A DNA stretch of 64,000 nt from Pseudomonas serbica (GTDB taxonomy: Bacteria; Pseudomonadota; Gammaproteobacteria; Pseudomonadales; Pseudomonadaceae), in assembly GCF_028823535.1 (NCBI RefSeq), contig NZ_JAQIYM010000002.1, positions 124,001 through 188,000 on the forward strand. Direction: 5' to 3'. The notes under the pieces are model-generated. The model ran no database searches and was not told where the DNA came from. It saw only the letters and a list, made by a program, of their open reading frames with translations. Of this stretch, positions 56,547 to 64,000 are shown one piece after another; the first letter of the stretch is position 1; every line of letters begins with the position of its first letter. The translations under genes and the position numbers were made by a program.

Positions 56547-57623
56547 TCAGGTGCGCTCGCGTTTCGGCAGCACGTCCTTGAGCTTGGCATGCATGCTGCG
56601 CAAGGTGGTCTCGGTCGCCGTCCAGTCGATGCAGGCATCGGTGATCGACACGCCGTATTGCAGGTCGGCGAGGTCTTTCGGGATGGCCTGGCAGCCCCAG
56701 TTCAGGTGGCTTTCGACCATCAGGCCGATGATCGACTGGTTGCCTTCGAGGATCTGGTTGGCGACGTTCTCCATCACCAGCGGTTGCAGGGCCGGGTCCT
56801 TGTTGGAGTTGGCGTGGCTGCAATCGACCATGATGTTTGGCTTGATCTTCGCCTTGTTCAGTGCCTGCTCGCACAGAGCGACGCTGACCGAATCGTAGTT
56901 CGGCTTGCCGTTACCGCCGCGCAATACCACGTGACCGTAGGCATTGCCCTTGGTGGTGACGATCGACACGCCACCTTCCTGGTTGATGCCCAGGAAGCGG
57001 TGTGGGCTGGAAACCGATTGCAGGGCGTTGATCGCTACGGTCAGGCCGCCATCGGTACCGTTCTTGAAGCCGACGGCCGAGGACAGGCCGGAGGCCATTT
57101 CCCGGTGAGTCTGGGATTCGGTGGTGCGCGCGCCGATGGCCGACCAGCTGATCAGGTCCTGCAGGTATTGCGGGGAGATCGGGTCGAGCGCCTCGGTAGC
57201 GGTTGGCAAGCCCATTTCAGCCAGGTCCAGCAACAGCTGGCGACCGATGTGCAAGCCATCCTGGATCTTGAACGAGTCGTCCAGGTACGGGTCGTTGATC
57301 AAGCCTTTCCAGCCAACGGTGGTGCGTGGCTTCTCGAAATACACGCGCATGACCAGATACAGGGTATCGGACACTTCCGCCGCGAGAACCTTCAGGCGCT
57401 CGGCGTACTCGTGGGCCGCCTTGATGTCGTGGATCGAGCAAGGCCCGATGACCACGAACAGGCGATGGTCGTTGCCATCCAGAATGTTGCGAATGACTTC
57501 GCGGCCCTTGGTGACGGTGCGCAGGGCGGCATCACTCAGGGGAATATCACGCTTGAGCTGGTCGGGAGTGATCAGCGTCTCGTTGGAGGCGACGTTTAGG
57601 TCGTTGATCGGTAAATCAGCCAT
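56547..57623 (-). CDS. 3-deoxy-7-phosphoheptulonate synthase, class I
   Basis: A 358-aa DAHP synthase that starts the shikimate pathway from phosphoenolpyruvate and erythrose 4-phosphate. IGPCSIHD, RVYFEKPRTTVGWKGLINDP, GARTTESQTHREMASGLS and VDCSHANSNK carry the metal and substrate ligands of the AroFGH type. Which aromatic amino acid inhibits it cannot be decided by eye, so I leave aroF/aroG/aroH open. It has its own upstream region and a shared terminator. Confidence 0.94.
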   Translation of the reverse strand: MADLPINDLNVASNETLITPDQLKRDIPLSDAALRTVTKGREVIRNILDGNDHRLFVVIGPCSIHDIKAAHEYAERLKVLAAEVSDTLYLVMRVYFEKPRTTVGWKGLINDPYLDDSFKIQDGLHIGRQLLLDLAEMGLPTATEALDPISPQYLQDLISWSAIGARTTESQTHREMASGLSSAVGFKNGTDGGLTVAINALQSVSSPHRFLGINQEGGVSIVTTKGNAYGHVVLRGGNGKPNYDSVSVALCEQALNKAKIKPNIMVDCSHANSNKDPALQPLVMENVANQILEGNQSIIGLMVESHLNWGCQAIPKDLADLQYGVSITDACIDWTATETTLRSMHAKLKDVLPKRERT

Positions 57624-57750
57624 CGTTTACTCGTCAGGTCACGGGTGCCGGCCGCCAGCGAACCCGCGCGGCGGAGCACAGCAAATTAAGCGCGTCGGGG
57701 AGCGGAACCTTAGCGCGTTACACCGTGGCTCGACAATGGGCTGGCCCGGT

Positions 57751-58227
57751 TTAATCCAGCACTGCCTGTGCAAAAGCCTTGCGAACCGTGTCGTGGGAGA
57801 ACTCGTCGGCATGTTGCTGGACCCACTCAAGCGCCAGGGCCTGGATACCCTGCAGGTCGTTGTGGGCATCATGCTGGCGACAGTATCGCTCGATCTGGCA
57901 CACCTGCTCGCCCATGCGGGCACTGAAAAGCGTCTGTTCGTCGACGAAGGCAATACCGACCAGGTAGCCTCGCTTTCGTCGCAGGCACCACGCCACGTAA
58001 CCTAGAAAGCACAAGTCCGGGTTGAGGCTCGGCATGCGCACTTTCAGCGCCGTACCGTGGCGCCAGGCGCGGTGATAATTGCAAGCCATGCCCCCGAGGC
58101 TGATAGTGTGCAGCTGTTGGCGCGAAATGCACTCTGGTTTGAGCAACGTCAACTCGACAGGTATATCGTCAGGATGAGGAAGAAAACGTCCCATGAGCAC
58201 GGACTCCATGTGTCGGCCATCTGACAT
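57751..58227 (-). CDS. PilZ-domain-like protein
   Basis: A 158-aa protein resembling PilZ domains: a basic/hydrophobic start, then an HTISLGGMAC block that corresponds to the family D/NxSxxG motif, and a beta-rich middle (GTALKVRMPSL ... GYVAWC ... YLVGIAFVDE). A helical tail follows. Binding of cyclic-di-GMP is uncertain, since the usual RxxxR pair is not clear. GGGGG lies 5 nt before the ATG at 58227. Its 5' end overlaps the divergent thioredoxin-like gene by 35 nt. Confidence 0.7.
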   Translation of the reverse strand: MSDGRHMESVLMGRFLPHPDDIPVELTLLKPECISRQQLHTISLGGMACNYHRAWRHGTALKVRMPSLNPDLCFLGYVAWCLRRKRGYLVGIAFVDEQTLFSARMGEQVCQIERYCRQHDAHNDLQGIQALALEWVQQHADEFSHDTVRKAFAQAVLD

Positions 58228-58579
58228 TGTTTCCCCCAGTATAGTGGTCGAATTGGAACTGACCGATTTTGACGCCGACCAACGGCTGCTGGGGATGAGC
58301 GGTGTATCGCTGGTTGTTTTCACCAGTGTCGGCTGCGCCAGTTGCCGTTTTGCCCGCGAGCAGTTGCCTGCGCTCGATCTGGATGTCGATCGATTGTGCT
58401 GGATCGATGCCGGCAACAATGGTGGGGTGGTCGAGCGCTATCAGGTCTTTCACTTGCCGGCGCTGTTTGTCGTACGCGACGGCGAATTCTTCGGGGCACT
58501 GAGATCGCGCCTGACTCGCGCCGAACTCAACACGGCCTTGGGGCTGGCGCTAAATAGAACAGCAGAGGAGTTGCCATGA
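58193..58579 (+). CDS. Thioredoxin-like protein
   Basis: A 128-aa thioredoxin-fold protein with active-site C48-A-S-C51 in FTSVGCASCRFAREQLP, the cis-Pro region HLPALFVV, and no signal peptide, so it is probably cytoplasmic. The ATG at 58193 follows GAGGAAG; a shorter form from a GTG at 58244 would avoid the overlap with the PilZ gene but lacks a ribosome site. Its stop overlaps the start of the panE-like gene by 4 nt (ATGA). The redox partner is unknown. Confidence 0.78.
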   Translation: MSTDSMCRPSDIVSPSIVVELELTDFDADQRLLGMSGVSLVVFTSVGCASCRFAREQLPALDLDVDRLCWIDAGNNGGVVERYQVFHLPALFVVRDGEFFGALRSRLTRAELNTALGLALNRTAEELP

Positions 58580-59532
58580 CGGATGCAGTCGCCAAGCCGA
58601 GAATCGGCATTATCGGAACCGGCGCGATCGGCGGGTTCTACGGGATGATGCTGGCGCAGGCCGGTTTCGATGTGCATTTTCTGTTGCGCAGCGAGTTTAG
58701 CGCGGTGGCCGAGCGTGGTTTGCAGCTCCACAGCGCGGTCCATGGTGCGCTGACGCTGAATCCGGTGCAGGCCTATTCGGCAGCCGAAGACATGCCACCC
58801 TGCGACTGGTTGCTGGTCGGCGCCAAAACCACCAGTAACCGCGATCTCGCGCCCGCTATCGTGCAAGCGGCCGCACCGAATGCCAGGGTCTTGCTATTGC
58901 AAAATGGCCTGGACGTCGAAGACAGTCTGCGTGAGGTTCTTCCCGACGCCCTGCATGTGCTGGGCGGGCTCTGCTATATCTGCGTCCATCGCCAGGGCCC
59001 CGGGGTCATTGCCCACCAGGCGCTGGGGGCGGTGCATGTCGGCTATCACAGCGGGCCGACGTCCGATCAGCCTGCGCGCGCGGCCATAGTCGAGGAGGGG
59101 GTCGGGCTGTTCCGTGAGGCCGGGATCGACGCCCAGGCGATGGCGAACCTTCACCAGGCGCGCTGGCAGAAACTGGTCTGGAATATCCCGTACAACGGCC
59201 TGTCGGTTTTGCTCGGAGCCAGTACTACACCGCTGATGGCTGATGCCGACAGCCACGAGTTGATCAGGTCACTGATGGCTGAAGTGATCGAGGGCGCGAA
59301 CGCTTGCGGTCACGACGTCCCAGCCAGCTATGCCGAGCAGCTCTTGCAGGTGACGCAGCGGATGCCCGACTACTGGCCCAGCATGTACCACGACTTTCTG
59401 CACAAGCGGCCGCTGGAGCTGGAGGCCATCTACGCCCGGCCACTGGCTGCGGCGAAGGCTGGCGGTTGTGAAATGCCCCGCATCGAGGCGATGTATCGCA
59501 GTTTGAGTTTCATCGATCGACGTAATACCTGA
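58576..59532 (+). CDS. 2-dehydropantoate 2-reductase family protein
   Basis: A 318-aa KPR-type reductase. The N-terminal NADP motif is IGIIGTGAIGGFYGMMLA. LVGAKTT, LLLQNGLDVE and the C-terminal Lys of KLVWNIPYNGLSVL match PanE hallmarks. It would reduce ketopantoate to pantoate for coenzyme A. Pseudomonas genomes often carry several such genes, so this may be a paralogue with another 2-keto acid substrate. GAGGAG precedes the ATG, and it is coupled to the thioredoxin-like gene. Confidence 0.85.
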   Translation: MTDAVAKPRIGIIGTGAIGGFYGMMLAQAGFDVHFLLRSEFSAVAERGLQLHSAVHGALTLNPVQAYSAAEDMPPCDWLLVGAKTTSNRDLAPAIVQAAAPNARVLLLQNGLDVEDSLREVLPDALHVLGGLCYICVHRQGPGVIAHQALGAVHVGYHSGPTSDQPARAAIVEEGVGLFREAGIDAQAMANLHQARWQKLVWNIPYNGLSVLLGASTTPLMADADSHELIRSLMAEVIEGANACGHDVPASYAEQLLQVTQRMPDYWPSMYHDFLHKRPLELEAIYARPLAAAKAGGCEMPRIEAMYRSLSFIDRRNT

Positions 59533-59557
59533 GTCGATCAATCGGAGGGGGAAGCGG

Positions 59558-60463
59558 ATGCCGAAGTCCATAGACGAGAAGCTGGTGCTGGCGATTTCTT
59601 CGCGGGCGTTGTTCGACCTGAGCGAAAGCCACAAGGTCTACCTGTCGAGTGGCGTCGAGGCTTACCGGCAATATCAGATCGAACACGAAGACGAAATCCT
59701 CGAGCCCGGTGACGCTTTCCCGCTGGTGCAGAAACTCCTCAACCTCAACGCCCACCTTGGCCGCGCCCGGGTCGAGGTCATCCTGGTGTCGCGTAACAGC
59801 GCCGACACCGGCCTGCGCGTGTTCAACTCGATCCACCACTATGGCCTGGCGATTTCCCGTGCGGCGTTTGTCGGTGGGCGCAGTCCGTATCCCTACCTCA
59901 AGGCCTTTGGCTGCGATCTGTTTCTTTCGACCCACGCCGAAGACGTTCGCAGTGCGCTGGATGCCGGGTTCGCCGCGGCGACCATTCTGTCCGGTGGCGC
60001 CAGCCGTGCGGCCAGCGATGAACTGCGCATTGCCTTTGACGGCGATGCCGTGCTGTTTTCCGACGAGTCCGAGCGCGTTTATCAGGCTGGAGGCCTGGAA
60101 GCGTTTCAGGCCAGCGAGCGCGAAGCGGCACGCGAGCCCTTGCGTGGTGGGCCGTTCAAGGGCTTCCTCGCCGCCCTCAATCTGCTGCAGCGCGAGTTCC
60201 CGGATGACGCTTGTCCGATTCGCACGGCACTGGTCACGGCGCGCTCGGCGCCGGCCCATGAGCGAGTGATTCGCACGTTGCGCGAGTGGGATATTCGCCT
60301 GGATGAGTCGCTGTTCCTCGGAGGCCTTACCAAGTCTGCCTTCCTTGAAGCCTTTGCCGCGGACGTGTTTTTCGACGATCAGGCCGGCCATTGCGAGCTG
60401 GCCCGTGAAGTGGTCGCCACCGGCCATGTGCCACATGGCATAAGCAACGAGCAAAAGGTTTAA
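59558..60463 (+). CDS. Cytosolic 5'-nucleotidase family protein
   Basis: A 301-aa protein resembling the cytosolic 5'-nucleotidase 1A family. LVLAISSRALFDLSESH is the modified HAD-like first motif. VEVILVSRNSADTGLRVFNSI, RAAFVGGRSPYPYL and FFDDQAGHCELA are the later HAD-type blocks. It would release nucleosides from 5'-nucleotides. GGAGGGGG precedes the ATG. It is 25 nt after the panE-like gene and probably cotranscribed. Confidence 0.87.
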   Translation: MPKSIDEKLVLAISSRALFDLSESHKVYLSSGVEAYRQYQIEHEDEILEPGDAFPLVQKLLNLNAHLGRARVEVILVSRNSADTGLRVFNSIHHYGLAISRAAFVGGRSPYPYLKAFGCDLFLSTHAEDVRSALDAGFAAATILSGGASRAASDELRIAFDGDAVLFSDESERVYQAGGLEAFQASEREAAREPLRGGPFKGFLAALNLLQREFPDDACPIRTALVTARSAPAHERVIRTLREWDIRLDESLFLGGLTKSAFLEAFAADVFFDDQAGHCELAREVVATGHVPHGISNEQKV

Positions 60464-60557
60464 GCCCGCGGTTCAACGTGTTACGCCGGACGTCGTACTC
60501 GCCAAGGCACTGCTAAGCTGAATCAATCTCCGCCATATTGGCACGTGAGGAGGTCCT

Positions 60558-61061
60558 ATGATTCATTCGATGCTGTACGCCACTGACCTCGGGTTGTACG
60601 CGCCTGTGGTGATGCAGCATGCCTTGGAATTGGCGCGAACATTCAATGCCGACCTGTATGTTGTGCACGCCGTCGAACCCATGGGGCTGTTCGCCGAATC
60701 GGTGCTGCAAAGTTATCTCGATGAGCAGGCGTTGAACGAATTTCATAGCCAGGGTCTTAACACAGTGATTGCCGGCATCGAGCAGCGGGTGCTCGACAAT
60801 TTTCGCGAAGAGCTGGGGGACGAGGGGGAGCAGGACCTCAAGCGGATCAAGGCGGTACGGGTGCTGCAGGGAGATCCGTCGCAGGTGATTCTCGACCAGG
60901 CGCAGAAACTCTCGGTGGATTTGCTGATCGTAGGCAGCCACAGCCATGGTGCGGGTGCTGAAACACCGTTGGGCCGGACCGCAGCGCGGGTGTTGCAACT
61001 GGCCAAGGTACCGGTCTACCTGGTGCCGCTGGTGCAACGTCGTCGTCAAGGGGATCGCTAG
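60558..61061 (+). CDS. Universal stress protein (UspA family)
   Basis: A 167-aa single-domain Usp. The start MIHSMLYATDLG ... HALELARTFNADLYVVHAVEP and the C-terminal ATP-binding pattern GSHSHGAGAETPLGRTA are family marks, suggesting an ATP-binding form. GAGGAGG precedes the ATG at 60558. It stands alone between the nucleotidase gene and cysB. Confidence 0.92.
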   Translation: MIHSMLYATDLGLYAPVVMQHALELARTFNADLYVVHAVEPMGLFAESVLQSYLDEQALNEFHSQGLNTVIAGIEQRVLDNFREELGDEGEQDLKRIKAVRVLQGDPSQVILDQAQKLSVDLLIVGSHSHGAGAETPLGRTAARVLQLAKVPVYLVPLVQRRRQGDR

Positions 61062-61168
61062 AGCGCGAGCGAATAATGGCATTTTGATAAAAAGTTCTAG
61101 ATTTATTCTTCAAACCATTAATATAGTTATATACCGTCGCTGATGCCCGTGGCGTCTACCAGCTTTGA

Positions 61169-62152
<984 letters not shown>

Positions 62153-62158
62153 TAACGC

Positions 62159-62179
62159 GTCCTGCCTCGCAGGCAGGAC
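62159..62179. other. Hairpin between cysB and the Gre-like gene
   Basis: GTCCTGCC/GGCAGGAC stem with a short loop lies between two converging genes. It has no T-run on either side, so terminator function is doubtful. Confidence 0.45.
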
Positions 62180-62185
62180 AGCCGG

Positions 62186-62668
62186 TCAAACCACCTCGGT
62201 GACAGCAAACTGTTGCCGAGCGCCCGCCACCAGAATCTCCACCTCGTCGCCTTCGAACTTGCCCAGCAGGCTCTTGCCCAGCGGTGAGCGGGGGGTGATG
62301 ACGGTGATCAGTTGCCCCACCAGGTCAACCTTCAGGCCCGCCGCATCCGGCGCCAGGAATAGCCACTGCTCGCGGCCCTTTTCGTCTTCCAGGCCGAGCA
62401 GTGCCCCTACCTCGATGCCCCGTCGCTCGTCGTACGGGCGCAATGCCAGGTTCTGGCAAAGCGCCAGTGACTGGCGAATCTCTTCGACCCGCCTGGCCTG
62501 CCCGGCGGCCAGGTAGGAGGCCTCCAGACCCAGTGTGTCGTACTTGTTTTCGGCGATGTTTTCTTCGTGGGTCGCGGTTTCGTAAGCGGTTTGCGCGGCA
62601 CGCTCGGCAATGTCGAGATCGATCCGCAGCTTGTCGAGAATCAGTTGGTGTACCGTGTTTTTATTCAT
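62186..62668 (-). CDS. GreA/GreB-family protein, divergent
   Basis: A 160-aa Gre-like protein. The N-terminal half is a long helical hairpin with an acidic tip region (HEENIAENKYDTLGLEAS) instead of the GDxSENAEY of GreA/GreB. The C-terminal half has the FKBP-like Gre block (LITVITPRSPLGKSLLGK, DEVEI). It is probably a polymerase secondary-channel protein, but cleavage activity is doubtful because the tip differs. It starts 2 nt after the stop of the next gene upstream, so the two are coupled. ATG at 62668. Confidence 0.82.
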   Translation of the reverse strand: MNKNTVHQLILDKLRIDLDIAERAAQTAYETATHEENIAENKYDTLGLEASYLAAGQARRVEEIRQSLALCQNLALRPYDERRGIEVGALLGLEDEKGREQWLFLAPDAAGLKVDLVGQLITVITPRSPLGKSLLGKFEGDEVEILVAGARQQFAVTEVV

Positions 62669-62670
62669 GA

Positions 62671-63081
62671 TCAATCGCAGAATTGCAGGACATTGGCGCG
62701 GCTTTTTTCGCTCGGTGCCGTCTGGTCCTGTTGCAACCAGAACTGGCATTTGGGGTTCGACAGGTTGCGATTGCTGCTGCGTGCCTGATCGAGTCGTTGG
62801 GCCTGCTCGTTCTTGCGCAGGTTTTCTTCATACTGCTCGAACAACGGGCTCTGTGGTGGAATGTCCGGCACCGGTCGAGCCGCCGCCGGTGGTTTGGCCA
62901 GTTGCTCCAGCGCTGTCGCGACCGGTGCCAGCTGTTCGTTGAAAAACAGCCGGGACACCAGCCAGGCGGTCAACACAATGGCCATGAACCCCAGCCACAT
63001 GCCAAGGGCGATACTGCCGGTCAGTTGCAGGGCATTGAGTTGAATCGAAACGGATCGGCGCGGTGTAGGGCGGTAGGGCAT
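62671..63081 (-). CDS. Hypothetical single-pass membrane protein
   Basis: A 136-aa protein I do not recognise. A basic N terminus (MPYRPTPRRSVS) is followed by one membrane helix at about residues 22-45 (GSIALGMWLGFMAIVLTAWLV). A Pro-rich and charged part with a predicted helix (EQYEENLRKNEQAQRLDQAR) follows, and two Cys near the C terminus (KCQFW, QFC) could be disulfide-linked outside the membrane. It is divergent from earP and coupled to the Gre-like gene downstream. Confidence 0.65.
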   Translation of the reverse strand: MPYRPTPRRSVSIQLNALQLTGSIALGMWLGFMAIVLTAWLVSRLFFNEQLAPVATALEQLAKPPAAARPVPDIPPQSPLFEQYEENLRKNEQAQRLDQARSSNRNLSNPKCQFWLQQDQTAPSEKSRANVLQFCD

Positions 63082-63206
63082 GGTTGCCTCCTGGCGAAGG
63101 GGTCGCGGGCGAGTGACGATTGTCGCACGAAGAATTATCGTCGTCGGCTCTTCTGCGCGGGTTGATTTATGCGGACAATCGGTGCCTTTGCCAACGGGAG
63201 CCTGGA

Positions 63207-64000
63207 ATGCCTGATTTGAAAACCCGCTGGGATATTTTTTGCACCGTGGTCGACAACTTTGGCGACATCGGCGTGACCTGGCGACTGTCGCGGCAACTGG
63301 TGGCCGAGCATGGGGTAGCGGTGCGTTTGTGGGTCGACGATCTGCGTGCCTTCGAGCGCCTGTGCCCAGAGATCGACACTCAAGCTGGCCGGCAATGGCA
63401 GCAGGGTGTCGAGGTATGTCACTGGTCTGCTGAGTGGCAACCGGTAGAGGCGGCGGATGTGGTGATCGCCGCGTTCGCCTGTCAGTTGCCAGGCGCCTAT
63501 ATGGACGCCATGGCCCTGCGGGATAAGACACCGCTGTGGATGAACCTCGACTACCTGAGCGCCGAGGACTGGGTGATCGGCTGCCACGGCTTGCCGTCGG
63601 TAAAATACAAACACGTACAGAAGCACTTTTTCTTCCCGGGGTTCCACAAAGGTACCGGTGGCCTGCTGCGTGAAAGCGGATTGCTCGAACGGCGTCGGCA
63701 GTTCCAGCAGAGTCCCGAGGCGCAGCGCACCTTCCTGGCAGGCCTGGGAGTCGACCGCGCACCCGGTGCACTGCTGATTTCACTGTTTGCCTATGAAAAT
63801 GCCGGGCTGGCCAGTTGGCTGGACACCTTGGCCAGCGATTCGACACCCACTCATTTGCTGGTGCCGCAAGGACGGATCCTGGGAGACGTCGAACGTTGGC
63901 TGAATGTGCAGGGCCTGCAGGCCGGGGCGCTGCATGTGCGCGATGCCTTGACCGTGCAGGTATTGCCGTTCGTCCGACAGGACCAGTACGACCCGTTGCT
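63207..64000 (+). CDS. earP: EF-P arginine rhamnosyltransferase EarP (3' end outside window)
   Basis: The first 264 codons of a protein normally of about 375-380 residues; the gene runs off the window. EarP transfers L-rhamnose from dTDP-L-rhamnose to an Arg of elongation factor P. The N terminus WDIFCTVVDNFGDIGVTWRL holds the family Asp pair (Asp16 and Asp20 here; equivalents are catalytic in known EarP). VIAAFACQLPGAYM and LDYLSAEDW are further family blocks. GGAG with ATG at 63207. In relatives efp follows directly, so it is expected just beyond the window. Confidence 0.93.
   Translation, partial: MPDLKTRWDIFCTVVDNFGDIGVTWRLSRQLVAEHGVAVRLWVDDLRAFERLCPEIDTQAGRQWQQGVEVCHWSAEWQPVEAADVVIAAFACQLPGAYMDAMALRDKTPLWMNLDYLSAEDWVIGCHGLPSVKYKHVQKHFFFPGFHKGTGGLLRESGLLERRRQFQQSPEAQRTFLAGLGVDRAPGALLISLFAYENAGLASWLDTLASDSTPTHLLVPQGRILGDVERWLNVQGLQAGALHVRDALTVQVLPFVRQDQYDPL

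Overview
The window reads as a chromosome segment of a fluorescent-group Pseudomonas. The genes are GC-rich and tightly packed. The order gltX-side tRNA-Ala/Glu cluster, TetR, dusC, ibpA ... leuC, leuD, leuB, asd, fimV, truA, trpF, accD, folC, cvpA, purF, metZ is the one known from Pseudomonas. REP/BIME palindromes of the GGGAGCGGGCTTGCTCGCG type lie between genes. There is no rRNA, prophage, insertion sequence, integrase or CRISPR array. Species assignment is inference.

Layout. 0.1-0.7 kb: two tandem tRNA-Ala(GGC)/tRNA-Glu(TTC) pairs. 0.8-4.5 kb: a TetR regulator with a perfect palindromic operator, an alpha/beta hydrolase, a hotdog thioesterase, dusC, and ibpA under a sigma32 promoter with a ROSE-like RNA thermometer. 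4.5-10.2 kb (minus): a six-gene lipid operon resembling E. coli ynbABCD, with an added PlsC-like acyltransferase and a small membrane protein. 10.4-12.4 kb (minus): an orphan PAAR-domain protein and a translationally coupled membrane-anchored partner, which look like a type VI secretion effector/immunity pair. 12.6-15.9 kb (minus): a five-PAS GGDEF-EAL protein. 15.9-23.5 kb: a LysR regulator divergent from leuC-leuD-methyltransferase-leuB-asd, then an Asd paralogue that has lost its catalytic residues. 23.7-35.5 kb: fimV and the truA-trpF-accD-folC-SPOR-cvpA-purF-metZ-SDR run. 35.7-36.2 kb: tRNA-Val and two tRNA-Asp.

36.3-42.2 kb: an L-rhamnonate catabolic operon (transporter, dehydratase, aldolase, AldA) with a divergent LysR regulator and a candidate T-N11-A operator. 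42.3-47.9 kb: a Tat-exported molybdenum hydroxylase, its 2Fe-2S subunit, a three-haem cytochrome c and an XdhC-type maturation factor. This looks like a periplasmic oxidation system of unknown substrate. 48-52.9 kb: a small MetW-like fragment behind a structured leader, greB, a lipoprotein-style ABC permease/ATPase pair, and divergent tesA. 53.2-54.2 kb: a repeat-rich intergenic kilobase with a 72-bp tandem REP array and a 30-bp x5 array. 54.2-64 kb: an L,D-transpeptidase, oprI, a GNAT protein, DAHP synthase, PilZ, thioredoxin-like, PanE-like, 5'-nucleotidase, Usp, cysB, a Gre-like protein, a small membrane protein, and the start of earP, which is cut by the window end.

Most of the window is ordinary core genome. 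The parts most likely to hold undescribed biology are the ynb-like lipid operon with its altered CDP-alcohol motif, the PAAR effector/immunity pair, the molybdo-hydroxylase/cytochrome operon, the MetW-like small gene with its SD-sequestering leader, and the 53-54 kb repeat block.
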